Below are positions 17,607 through 25,865 of a stretch of DNA of 64,000 nucleotides, one piece after another. The position numbers and the translations under genes were made by a program. Each line of letters opens with the position of its first letter. Positions within the stretch are counted from its first letter, which is position 1. The notes under the pieces were generated by a model, which was not told the origin of the DNA, ran no database searches, and worked only from the letters and a program-made list of their open reading frames with translations. Location of the stretch: assembly GCA_902799905.1 (NCBI GenBank), contig CADCCB010000024.1:1-64000 (forward strand), given 5' to 3'. This stretch comes from an uncultured Prevotellaceae bacterium (GTDB lineage: Bacteria > Bacteroidota > Bacteroidia > Bacteroidales > Bacteroidaceae).

Positions 17607-20090
17607 TCAGTCTTGGAAATAGATACGCTTCACCCTGTTCGACACTCCCGTCAGCACTTCATAGGCGATGGTCTCGAGGATATCGCTCAGCACCGTGACT
17701 GGCAGGTTCTTGCCGAAGATCTCCACGCTGTCACCTTCCTGACAGGGCACATCGGTCACATCAACGAGTGCCACATCCATGCAGATATTTCCCACATATT
17801 CTGCCTTCTGACCATTGATCAGACAGTAGCCGTGACGATTGCCCAACCTACGGTTCAGGCCGTCGGCATAGCCGATAGGGATGGCGGCGATGCGGCTGTC
17901 ACGCTCAAGAATGGTCTTTCGGCTATAGCCTACACTCTCGCCTGCCGGCACCTCACGGATTTGCAGAATGGTGGTCTTTAATGTTGACACAGTAGTTAAT
18001 ACGCCATTGGTACGTGGATCAACCCCATAGAGTCCGATGCCCAGACGACACATATCAAGTTGGCGCTCAGGGAAGTGCTCGATACCTGCAGAGTTATCGA
18101 TATGTCGAAGTATCTTGTGCGAGAAGGCACCTTGAATCTTCTGACTGGCCTCATCAAACACACGGAACTGCGTAGCCGAGAAGTTATCGAAGTCATCACT
18201 ATCTGAGCCAACGAAATGAGAGAATACGGAACGGGGGATGATGGCCGACTGATGTTTCAGCAAATCAATAAGTTCATCGAGATCTTTCTGAGGATCGAAG
18301 CCCAGGCGGTGCATGCCGGTGTCGAGTTTGATATGAACGGGCCACCCCGTGATGCCCTCGTGGCGAGCAGCCTTCACCAATGCGTTCATCAGACGGAAGG
18401 AATACACCTCCGGCTCCAAGTCATAATCGAAGAGCGTCTTGAACGACGACATCTCGGGGTTCATCACGATGATGTTCTGTGTGATGCCGGCCTTACGGAG
18501 CGTCACGCCCTCGTCGGCCACAGCCACGGCGAGATAGTCCACACGGTGGTCCTGCAGCGTCTTGGCTATCTCCACGGCACCAGCACCATAGGCATCGGCC
18601 TTGATCATGCAGACCATCTTGGTCTCTGGACGGAGGAACGAACGGAAGTGGTTCAGGTTGTCCACTACGGCGTTGAGGTCCACCTCAAGGATGGTCTCGT
18701 GCACCTGCTGTTCCAACTGCTCACTGATGCGCTCGAAGCCAAACGGTCGTGCCCCCTTCAGCAGCACCACCTCATGATGCATATTGCGGAACACACTGCT
18801 CTGCAGGAATTGCTCCACATCGGGGAAGAACCACTTCTGGCCTATCGTGAACTGGGATGCCTGTGACATGATCTCTGGACCGATACCTACAAAGCCATCG
18901 ACGCCACGCTTCTGAATCAGGTCAGACACCTGACGATAGAGTTCTGCTGGCGTCTCACCGCTCTGGTAGATATCGCTCAGTATCAATGTCTTCTTGGTTT
19001 GAGCATTGAGGTTTGAGGTTTGAGGTTTGGTCTCAACCCTACGGTTCATAAAGTCGAGTGCGATGTCGAGCGAGTTGACATCACTATTATAGGAGTCGTT
19101 GATAAGTATCAGCCCTCGCTGACCCTCCTTCACCTCCAGTCGCATGGCGATAGGCTCCAGCCGGGCCATCCGCTCTGCCACGGTCTCTGGCGAGAGGCCC
19201 AGATAGAGGGCCACAGTGGCACAGGTGATGGAGTTCTCGATACTGGCCTCATCTAAGAAGGGAATCTCGAAACTGCCCTCCACACCTTTATATATATAAG
19301 AGACGCAACGGCCTTCTGTTTTCACGAACATGGGGGCCGTCTCGTTGTAGCGGCTCCAGCCGATACGTTCGCCCTGATACTGCGAGCGACGGATGCAACG
19401 GCTGATAGTGTCATCGTCAGAAGGATAGATGACAACCTCGGTATTGCGGAAGAGTTGCAGTTTTTCCATGCACTTCTCGTCCAGCGAACGGAAGTTCTCC
19501 TGATGGGCCGTACCCAGCGATGTCAGCACACCGATAGTGGGCTGGATAATGTCGTGCAAGGCCAGCATCTCACCAGGCTCGCTGATGCCCGCCTCGAAGA
19601 GTGCCACCTTCGTCTGCTCGTTCAGCAGCCATACGGACAGGGGAACGCCAATCTGCGAATTGTAACTCTTGGGCGAGCGAGTCACCTTCATCGACGGCAT
19701 CAGTATCTGGTAGAGCCACTCTTTTACCCAAGTCTTACCATTGCTGCCCGTGATGCCCACCACAGGAAGGTTGAACTCATCGCGATGGCGCTCGGCCAAG
19801 CGCTGCAAAGCAGCCAGTGGCGATGGCACTTTCAGAAAATTAGCATCTGCGAACTGTGTCTGGTAATTCTCTGGCACCTGTTCTACTACAAACGACCGAA
19901 CGCCACGGCGGTAGAGTTCGGAAATATATTTATGACCGTCATTGCGCTTGGTGCGCAAGGCGAAAAACAAGGTCTGCTCAGGGAAACACAATGAACGACT
20001 ATCAGTAAGCAGCCAACCTATGGTTGCATCCTTTTCACCATAGCGACGCGCTCCTATCAGCGTTGCCACTTTTTCAATTGTATATGTCAT
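17607..20090 (-). CDS. murF-alr: Bifunctional MurF-alanine racemase
   Basis: 827 residues from ATG 20090 (MTYTIEKVATLIG). The frame is open to a TTG at 20147, but the -7 box at 20118-20125 rules that out. The N-terminal half is MurF: P-loop VVGITGSNGKTWVKEWL and LFEAGISEPGEM. It adds D-Ala-D-Ala to UDP-MurNAc-tripeptide. The C-terminal half is a PLP alanine racemase: VCMIKADAYGAGA carries the PLP lysine, and GYADGLNRRLGN and YVGNICMDVALVDV follow, supplying D-alanine for the same pathway. The fusion is typical of Bacteroidetes. The MurF part holds an in-frame heptamer array (18996-19030) encoding TKPQTSNLNAQT between DFMNRR and KTLILSD. Confidence 0.95.
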   Translation of the reverse strand: MTYTIEKVATLIGARRYGEKDATIGWLLTDSRSLCFPEQTLFFALRTKRNDGHKYISELYRRGVRSFVVEQVPENYQTQFADANFLKVPSPLAALQRLAERHRDEFNLPVVGITGSNGKTWVKEWLYQILMPSMKVTRSPKSYNSQIGVPLSVWLLNEQTKVALFEAGISEPGEMLALHDIIQPTIGVLTSLGTAHQENFRSLDEKCMEKLQLFRNTEVVIYPSDDDTISRCIRRSQYQGERIGWSRYNETAPMFVKTEGRCVSYIYKGVEGSFEIPFLDEASIENSITCATVALYLGLSPETVAERMARLEPIAMRLEVKEGQRGLILINDSYNSDVNSLDIALDFMNRRVETKPQTSNLNAQTKKTLILSDIYQSGETPAELYRQVSDLIQKRGVDGFVGIGPEIMSQASQFTIGQKWFFPDVEQFLQSSVFRNMHHEVVLLKGARPFGFERISEQLEQQVHETILEVDLNAVVDNLNHFRSFLRPETKMVCMIKADAYGAGAVEIAKTLQDHRVDYLAVAVADEGVTLRKAGITQNIIVMNPEMSSFKTLFDYDLEPEVYSFRLMNALVKAARHEGITGWPVHIKLDTGMHRLGFDPQKDLDELIDLLKHQSAIIPRSVFSHFVGSDSDDFDNFSATQFRVFDEASQKIQGAFSHKILRHIDNSAGIEHFPERQLDMCRLGIGLYGVDPRTNGVLTTVSTLKTTILQIREVPAGESVGYSRKTILERDSRIAAIPIGYADGLNRRLGNRHGYCLINGQKAEYVGNICMDVALVDVTDVPCQEGDSVEIFGKNLPVTVLSDILETIAYEVLTGVSNRVKRIYFQD
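18996..19030 (+). repeat. GGTTTGA heptamer array inside murF-alr
   Basis: GGTTTGA, GCATTGA, GGTTTGA, GGTTTGA, GGTTTGG. Encodes the KPQTSNL peptide in the MurF domain, just before a core beta-strand of its C-terminal subdomain. Confidence 0.85.
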
Positions 20091-20117
20091 AGTATCGTAT
20101 TTTAAATTTTCAAGAGG

Positions 20118-20125
20118 CAAAGGTA
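20118..20125 (-). promoter_or_regulatory. -7 box of murF-alr
   Basis: TACCTTTG on the minus strand, 28 bases before ATG 20090. Fixes the start of murF-alr. The -33 position falls in the heptamer array at 20133-20167. Confidence 0.6.
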
Positions 20126-20132
20126 CAATAAA

Positions 20133-20167
20133 ATTTTCAATTTTCAATTATCAATTATCAATTTTTA
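20133..20167 (+). repeat. ATTTTCA/ATTATCA heptamer array between murF-alr and purL
   Basis: ATTTTCA, ATTTTCA, ATTATCA, ATTATCA, ATTTTTA in exact seven-base steps. It occupies the space between the two divergent -7 boxes, so it sits at the -33 region of both promoters. Confidence 0.75.
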
Positions 20168-20171
20168 TTTG

Positions 20172-20179
20172 TACCTTTG
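20172..20179 (+). promoter_or_regulatory. -7 box of purL
   Basis: TACCTTTG, predicting a leader of about 33 bases before ATG 20216. No purine riboswitch or extended fold was seen in that short leader. Confidence 0.6.
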
Positions 20180-20215
20180 CAGGCAAATTCAAAATCATCC
20201 ATATAAATAAGGTTT

Positions 20216-23200
20216 ATGATACTCTTCTTTAAGACTCCCTCAACGAGTGTGATAGCCACCCAAGTGGACCATCAACTCAACCAAGACGAAGTAAAGGAAC
20301 TATGCTGGCTCTACGGCGATGCCACGCTGCTGGATGCCCAGACTTTGGACGGATTCTACATCGGTCCGCGACGTGAGATGGTGACCCCGTGGTCAACGAA
20401 TGCTGTTGAGATTACCCAGAACATGGGTCTCAAGGGCATCAGTCGTATTGAGGAGTATTTCCCCACTGCCAGCAAGGATGCTGAGCACGACGAGATGCTG
20501 CAGCGCATGTACACTGGCCTGAACCAGGACATCTTCACCATCAACATCAAGCCAGAGCCCATCAAGTATGTGGATAATCTGGAGGAATACAATGAGCAGG
20601 AAGGTCTGGCCCTGAGTCCTGAGGAGATCGAGTATCTGCATGGACTGGAGAAGCAGAACGGTCGTCCGTTGACAGACTCTGAGATTTTCGGTTTCGCACA
20701 GATCAACTCTGAGCACTGCCGTCATAAGATCTTTGGTGGTACCTTTATCATCGATGGCAAGGAAATGGAGAGTTCGCTCTTCGCCATGATTAAGAAGACG
20801 ACGCAGGAGAATCCAAACAAGATCCTCTCGGCTTATAAAGATAATGTGGCTTTTGCACAGGGACCTGTTGTTGAGCAGTTTGCTCCAAAGGACCAGAGCA
20901 CCAGCGACTACTTCCAGATTAAGGATATCGAGAGTGTGATTTCGCTGAAGGCTGAGACGCACAACTTCCCCACAACAGTAGAGCCATTCAACGGTGCTGC
21001 TACTGGTACGGGTGGTGAGATCCGCGACCGTATGGGTGGTGGTGTCGGCTCATGGCCCATCGCTGGTACAGCTGTTTATATGACTGCTTATCCACGTCTG
21101 ACTGACGATGACAAGCTGACACGCGACTGGGAGAGCATTCTTCCCGTTCGTCAGTGGCTGTATCAGACACCAGAGCAGATACTGATTAAGGCTTCAAATG
21201 GTGCTTCTGACTTCGGTAATAAGTTCGGTCAGCCACTGATCTGTGGTTCTGTACTCACTTTCGAGCATCAGGAGCCAAACGATACCAAGTATGCATACGA
21301 TAAGGTGATCATGCTGGCTGGTGGTGTAGGATACGGTACCAAGCGCGACTGTCTGAAGAAGGAACCACAGCCAGGCAATAAGGTCGTTGTTGTTGGTGGC
21401 GACAACTATCGCATCGGTCTTGGTGGTGGTTCTGTATCATCTGTTGATACAGGTCGCTATAGCAATGGTATCGAGTTGAATGCCGTTCAGCGTGCTAACC
21501 CTGAAATGCAGAAGCGTGCATACAACTTGGTTCGTGCACTTTGCGAGGAGGATGTGAACCCCGTTGTTTCAATACACGACCATGGTTCAGCCGGTCACCT
21601 CAACTGTCTCTCTGAGCTTGTTGAGGAGTGTGGTGGTGAGATTGACATGACCAAGTTGCCTATCGGCGACAAGACCCTTTCGAGCAAGGAGATCATCGCC
21701 AACGAGAGTCAGGAGCGCATGGGCTTGCTCATCGATGAGAAGCACATCGAGCATGTACGTAAGATTGCTGAGCGTGAGCGTGCTCCACTGTATGTAGTAG
21801 GTGAAACTACTGGCGATGCTCACTTCTCGTTCAAGCAGGGTGATGGTGTGAAGCCATTCGATTTGGATGTGGCTCAGATGTTTGGTCACTCACCCAAGAC
21901 CATTATGCGTGACAATACCGTTGAGCGCCACTATGCCAATGTCGAGTACGATCTAGATATCAATGGTCAATGGTCAATGGTCAATGGTCAATTACCCAAA
22001 GTGCTCCAGCTGGAGGCTGTGGCTTGTAAGGACTGGTTGACGAATAAGGTAGACCGTTCTGTGACAGGTAAGATTGCCCGTCAGCAGTGTCAGGGTGAAA
22101 TCCAGTTGCCATTGAGCGACTGTGGTGTTGTTGCCCTCGACTATCGCGGTGTTAAGGGTATCGCTACAGCCCTTGGACATGCTCCTCAGGCAGGTTTGGC
22201 CGATCCTGCTGCTGGTTCTGTTCTCTCTGTTGCTGAGGCGCTGACCAACATCGTTTGGGCTCCATTGGCCGAGGGTATGGATTCGCTTTCATTGAGTGCC
22301 AACTGGATGTGGCCTTGCCGCTCGCAGGAGGGTGAGGATGCCCGCCTGTATGCAGGTGTTAAGGCTCTGAGCAACTTCTGCTGCGACCTGCACATCAACG
22401 TGCCTACAGGTAAGGACTCGCTCTCTTTGAGTCAGCAGTATCCTAATGGCGAGAAGATTATCTCTCCAGGAACAGTGATTGTATCTGCTGGTGGTGAGGT
22501 TTCTGACATTAAGAAGGTTGTATCACCTGTATTGGTAAACAATAAGAATGCCTCACTCTATCATATCGACTTCAGCTTCGACGAGCAGCGCCTTGGTGGT
22601 TCTGCCTTCGCCCAGAGTCTGGGTAAGGTGGGCGACGATGTGCCTACAGTGAAGAACGCTGAGTACTTTGCCGATGCCTTCATGGCTGTTCAGCAGATGA
22701 TTGAGAAGGGCTGGATTATGGCTGGTCACGATATCTCTGCCGGTGGTCTTATCACCACTCTGCTCGAGATGTGCTTTGCAAACACTAAGGGTGGTATGCA
22801 CATCAACCTGCACGACATCTGTGCCGATGGCGATGTTGTTAAGACTCTCTTCGCTGAGAACCCAGGTGTGGTTATCGAGGTAAGCGATGAGTACAAGCAG
22901 GAGTTCAAGGACTTCATGGAAGAGCAGGGGGTTGGCTATGCAAAGATCGGTTATCCCGTTGAGGATAGTCGCACCATCGTGGTGAAGGCAGGTGATGAGG
23001 AGCATACATTCGACATCGATGCACTCCGCGACACTTGGTATAAGACTTCTTACTTGCTCGACCGCAAGCAGAGCTTCAATGGTAAGGCTGCTGAGCGCTT
23101 CGCTAACTATAAGAAGCAGCCCATCGAGATGAAGTTTAATAAGGACTTCAAGGGCACGCTTGCTCAGTACGGCCTCAACCCAGACCGTTGGAAAGCAGCC

Positions 23201-23974
23201 AACAGCCAAAAGCCAACTGCTAACTGCCCGAAGGCTGCCATTATTCGTGAGAAGGGTACCAACGGTGAGCGAGAGATGGCTTACTGCCTGTATCTGGCTG
23301 GTTTCGACGTGAAGGATGTGATGATGACCGACCTGATTTCTGGTCGCGAGACACTCGAAGAAATAAATATGATTGTGTTCTGCGGTGGTTTCTCTAACTC
23401 CGACGTACTTGGTTCGGCTAAGGGTTGGGCTGGTGCCTTCCTCTTCAATCCTAAGGCTAAGGAGGCTCTCGATAAGTTCTATGCCCGCAAGGACACACTG
23501 TCACTGGGTATCTGTAACGGTTGCCAGTTGATGGTTGAGCTTGGTCTGACTGGTGCTAAGGGCGCTAAGATGCTGCACAACGACTCTCATAAGTTCGAGA
23601 GTGAGTTCATCAGCCTGAGCATTCCTCAGAACAACAGCGTGATGTTTGGTTCGCTGAGCGGTAACAAGCTTGGCCTGTGGGTAGCTCACGGAGAAGGCAA
23701 GTTCTCTCTGCCGGAAGCAGAGAGCAACTATAATGTGATTGCCAAGTACAACTATGCCGGCTATCCCGCCAATCCTAACGGTTCTGACTACAACGTGGCA
23801 GGAATCTGCTCAGCCGATGGACGTCATCTCTGCATGATGCCTCACCTGGAGCGTGCCGTATTCCCCTGGCAGAATGCCTGGTATCCCGCTAACCGTCGCA
23901 ACGATGAGGTAACACCTTGGATCGAGGCCTTTGTCAATGCACGTAAATGGGTGGAAAAGGCAATTGGCTGTTAG
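20216..23974 (+). CDS. purL: Phosphoribosylformylglycinamidine synthase, large single-chain PurL
   Basis: 1252 residues. The fourth step of purine synthesis: FGAR plus glutamine and ATP gives FGAM. The N-terminal PurS-like domain is followed by two ATP-grasp-like AIRS halves (ETHNFPTTVEPFNGAATGTGGEIRD; HDHGSAGHL) and a C-terminal class I glutaminase with the nucleophile Cys in LGICNGCQLM and a HGEGKF motif. Codon use (many GGT, GCT, CGC) differs from neighbours, consistent with high expression. Two in-frame heptamer insertions: NGQWSMVNGQLPK (21957-21991) and ANSQKPTANCPK (23196-23230), the second where the glutaminase domain begins. The TAG stop itself lies in a third array. Confidence 0.97.
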   Translation: MILFFKTPSTSVIATQVDHQLNQDEVKELCWLYGDATLLDAQTLDGFYIGPRREMVTPWSTNAVEITQNMGLKGISRIEEYFPTASKDAEHDEMLQRMYTGLNQDIFTINIKPEPIKYVDNLEEYNEQEGLALSPEEIEYLHGLEKQNGRPLTDSEIFGFAQINSEHCRHKIFGGTFIIDGKEMESSLFAMIKKTTQENPNKILSAYKDNVAFAQGPVVEQFAPKDQSTSDYFQIKDIESVISLKAETHNFPTTVEPFNGAATGTGGEIRDRMGGGVGSWPIAGTAVYMTAYPRLTDDDKLTRDWESILPVRQWLYQTPEQILIKASNGASDFGNKFGQPLICGSVLTFEHQEPNDTKYAYDKVIMLAGGVGYGTKRDCLKKEPQPGNKVVVVGGDNYRIGLGGGSVSSVDTGRYSNGIELNAVQRANPEMQKRAYNLVRALCEEDVNPVVSIHDHGSAGHLNCLSELVEECGGEIDMTKLPIGDKTLSSKEIIANESQERMGLLIDEKHIEHVRKIAERERAPLYVVGETTGDAHFSFKQGDGVKPFDLDVAQMFGHSPKTIMRDNTVERHYANVEYDLDINGQWSMVNGQLPKVLQLEAVACKDWLTNKVDRSVTGKIARQQCQGEIQLPLSDCGVVALDYRGVKGIATALGHAPQAGLADPAAGSVLSVAEALTNIVWAPLAEGMDSLSLSANWMWPCRSQEGEDARLYAGVKALSNFCCDLHINVPTGKDSLSLSQQYPNGEKIISPGTVIVSAGGEVSDIKKVVSPVLVNNKNASLYHIDFSFDEQRLGGSAFAQSLGKVGDDVPTVKNAEYFADAFMAVQQMIEKGWIMAGHDISAGGLITTLLEMCFANTKGGMHINLHDICADGDVVKTLFAENPGVVIEVSDEYKQEFKDFMEEQGVGYAKIGYPVEDSRTIVVKAGDEEHTFDIDALRDTWYKTSYLLDRKQSFNGKAAERFANYKKQPIEMKFNKDFKGTLAQYGLNPDRWKAANSQKPTANCPKAAIIREKGTNGEREMAYCLYLAGFDVKDVMMTDLISGRETLEEINMIVFCGGFSNSDVLGSAKGWAGAFLFNPKAKEALDKFYARKDTLSLGICNGCQLMVELGLTGAKGAKMLHNDSHKFESEFISLSIPQNNSVMFGSLSGNKLGLWVAHGEGKFSLPEAESNYNVIAKYNYAGYPANPNGSDYNVAGICSADGRHLCMMPHLERAVFPWQNAWYPANRRNDEVTPWIEAFVNARKWVEKAIGC
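21957..21991 (+). repeat. TGGTCAA heptamer array inside purL
   Basis: ATATCAA followed by four perfect TGGTCAA units. Encodes INGQWSMVNGQ in frame, in the segment joining the two AIRS halves. Confidence 0.9.
23196..23230 (+). repeat. CAGCCAA heptamer array inside purL
   Basis: CAGCCAA, CAGCCAA, AAGCCAA, CTGCTAA, CTGCCCG, in frame at the border of the glutaminase domain. Same unit type as the large array after the gene (23971-24076). Confidence 0.85.
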
Positions 23975-24076
23975 CAGTTAGCAATTAGCAAATAGCCAAA
24001 AGCATATAGCCAAAAGCATATAGCCAAAAGCATATAGCCAAAAGCAAATAGCCAAAAGCCAATAGCCAAAAGCAAA
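23971..24076 (+). repeat. Tandem array: three TTAGCAA heptamers plus six 14-base TAGCCAAAAGCATA units
   Basis: TTAGCAG, TTAGCAA, TTAGCAA (23971-23991) precede six 14-base units at 23993-24076 (three TAGCCAAAAGCATA, then variants ending CAAA, CCAA, CAAA). The purL stop codon TAG is at 23972-23974, inside the first unit. The array ends seven bases before the ATG of the first chromate-transporter gene, so it makes up nearly all of the intergenic space. Confidence 0.95.
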
Positions 24077-24082
24077 TTGTAA

Positions 24083-24628
24083 ATGAACATATACTGGGAA
24101 TCATTCAAGACCTTCTTTAAAATCGGCTTGTTCACCCTTGGTGGTGGATATGCCATGATACCGCTGATTGAGGAGGAGGTTGTCAACAAGAAGCAGTGGG
24201 TGTCGAAGGAGGAATTCGTCGACCTCATTGCTATTGCCCAGAGTTGCCCAGGTGTCTTTGCCATCAACATCAGCATCTTCATCGGCTACAAACTGAAGAA
24301 GATTCCCGGGGCTATCTTCACCTCGCTAGGCACTGCCCTACCCTCGTTCCTCATTATTCTGGCCATTGCCATCTTCTTCCGTCAATTTGAGGACAACCCC
24401 ATCGTGGCTGCTATCTTCCGAGGCATACGCCCCGCTGTAGTGGCCCTCATCGCCGTGCCTACATTCAATCTGGCCAAGAACTCCAACATCACGTGGTCCA
24501 CATGCTGGATTCCCTTTGCAGGAGCACTGGCCATCTATCTCATCGACGGCTTCTCGCCTATATACCTTATTATATTAGCAGGCGTCGGCGGATGGGTCTA
24601 CGGGAGATATGTCAAGCCAACTGAATAA
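24083..24628 (+). CDS. Chromate transporter family protein, half-size, first of a pair
   Basis: 181 residues, one CHR domain with about five or six membrane segments. The family N-terminal signature is SFKTFFKIGLFTLGGGYAMIPLIEEEVV, followed by LIAIAQSCPGVFAINISIFIGYKL. Short-chain ChrA proteins act as pairs in opposite topology. The second copy follows 23 bases downstream. Real substrate in gut bacteria is unclear (chromate, sulfate or another anion). Start ATG 24083 sits just after the 14-base repeat array. Confidence 0.92.
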   Translation: MNIYWESFKTFFKIGLFTLGGGYAMIPLIEEEVVNKKQWVSKEEFVDLIAIAQSCPGVFAINISIFIGYKLKKIPGAIFTSLGTALPSFLIILAIAIFFRQFEDNPIVAAIFRGIRPAVVALIAVPTFNLAKNSNITWSTCWIPFAGALAIYLIDGFSPIYLIILAGVGGWVYGRYVKPTE

Positions 24629-24651
24629 TTAAGAGTTTAGAATTAAGAGGA
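24626..24651 (+). repeat. AATTAAGAG-type heptamer stretch between the chromate genes
   Basis: Reads AATTAAG, AGTTTAG, AATTAAG, AGG. Fills the whole 23-base gap, starting at the stop codon of the first gene. Confidence 0.7.
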
Positions 24652-25233
24652 ATGGACGTTGTTTGGTTATACTTACAGTTGTTCGGGACTTTCTTCCTGA
24701 TAGGCCTCTTCGGTTTCGGGGGCGGCTATGGCATGCTGTCGCTCATACAGACCAAGGTGATGCCGACGTGGATTACCACCGCACAGTTCACCGACATCGT
24801 GGCCATCAGTCAGATGACGCCTGGACCTATCGGCATCAACTCGGCTACCTATTGTGGTTATATGGCCTGTCACAATGCTGGCATGGGGACTGCTGCCTCA
24901 GTGCTCGGATCGACCATAGCCACCTTTGCCCTGGTGTTGCCGTCGCTCATTCTCATGATTATCATTGCCAAACTCTTCATAAAATACATGAACACGCCCA
25001 CGGTGCAATCGATATTCACCGGTCTGCGACCTGCCGTAGTGGGCCTGCTGGCTGCTGCCACCCTGCTGCTCTGCAACAAGGAGAATTTCTCTACGCCTTC
25101 TGAGAATCCCTGGCAGTTTTGGATTAGCATAGGTCTCTTTATTGTCACCTTCATTGGTACCAAGATATTCAAGGTCAACCCCATCAAGATGATCGCCATG
25201 GCTGGTTTTGCCGGACTCCTGCTATTATACTAG
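24652..25233 (+). CDS. Chromate transporter family protein, half-size, second of a pair
   Basis: 193 residues, one CHR domain: LFGTFFLIGLFGFGGGYGMLSLIQTKV and AISQMTPGPIGINSATYCGY match the second-copy type (TPGP rather than CPGV). Probably pairs with the preceding protein in the inner membrane. Its TAG stop (25231-25233) overlaps the stop codon of the convergent gene by sharing the palindrome CTAG at 25230-25233. Confidence 0.92.
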   Translation: MDVVWLYLQLFGTFFLIGLFGFGGGYGMLSLIQTKVMPTWITTAQFTDIVAISQMTPGPIGINSATYCGYMACHNAGMGTAASVLGSTIATFALVLPSLILMIIIAKLFIKYMNTPTVQSIFTGLRPAVVGLLAAATLLLCNKENFSTPSENPWQFWISIGLFIVTFIGTKIFKVNPIKMIAMAGFAGLLLLY

Positions 25234-25832
25234 TCACAACCTGAAACCCGTGCTTGCGGGCAATGATTGCGCAGATAGTTCAAGATGGTGTCGAAGTCAG
25301 TAGGACGGACATAGACATACACATGATCCAAGCCAAGGCTCACCTTGATATGCCCAAGACGGCGACGAGCCTTGATAGTACGAACACGCTTCAGGGGCAT
25401 AGTGGACGTTGATTTTCCCGTAGCCCATACAAATCCCCAACCGGGAAGGCCCGGACGGCTTGATAGGATATCGATGAGTCCAGACAAACCCTTGGGGTTC
25501 GGCAGTTTCTGAACCTTGTATGGCACATAGTTCTCGCGGAGGTTTTTCTTGTCGAGTGTATAACTGGAGGTAAAGCCACCTCCGCGAATACAGCAATAGA
25601 TGACATAGCCCACCAGTCCAAGAGCCGAAAACCCTAAGATGACTATAGCGATGGTGAGTAGGGCCTCGACAAACGTGGCGTTACCCAACAGCAGACGCAC
25701 AACGGCTAAGAAGACTCCTATGCCAATGCCCCACCGCACCATGAGTTTCTGTGAGTGCAGCAACATGGTCATATTAGTCAGCAGGCTGATCTCACATGCC
25801 CACTGGTAACTCTCTTCGCTTTTTGTCGACAT
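25230..25832 (-). CDS. Uncharacterised protein with two membrane segments
   Basis: 200 residues, not recognised. A short cytoplasmic N-terminus is followed by two hydrophobic segments (about residues 32-50, WGIGIGVFLAVVRLLLG, and 56-82, ALLTIAIVILGFSALGLVGYVIYC) and a soluble C-terminal domain of about 115 residues rich in basic residues and Val/Tyr strands (KVSLGLDHVYVYVRPTD). The layout resembles YcxB- or PH-like membrane proteins, but no specific motif proves it. Start ATG 25832. The stop codon shares CTAG with the convergent chromate gene. GH43 lies 33 bases upstream, on the same strand. Confidence 0.65.
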   Translation of the reverse strand: MSTKSEESYQWACEISLLTNMTMLLHSQKLMVRWGIGIGVFLAVVRLLLGNATFVEALLTIAIVILGFSALGLVGYVIYCCIRGGGFTSSYTLDKKNLRENYVPYKVQKLPNPKGLSGLIDILSSRPGLPGWGFVWATGKSTSTMPLKRVRTIKARRRLGHIKVSLGLDHVYVYVRPTDFDTILNYLRNHCPQARVSGCD

Positions 25833-25865
25833 TCGAGAGCCTTTGGATAATCTAAAGCGAATAAA

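Noticed and set aside
20180-20215. Purine riboswitch before purL
   Set aside because: The predicted leader is only about 33 bases, too short for the aptamer, and conserved elements are absent.
23971-24076. CRISPR-like array
   Set aside because: The repeats are contiguous with no spacers and no cas genes nearby; it is a simple 14-base tandem repeat.
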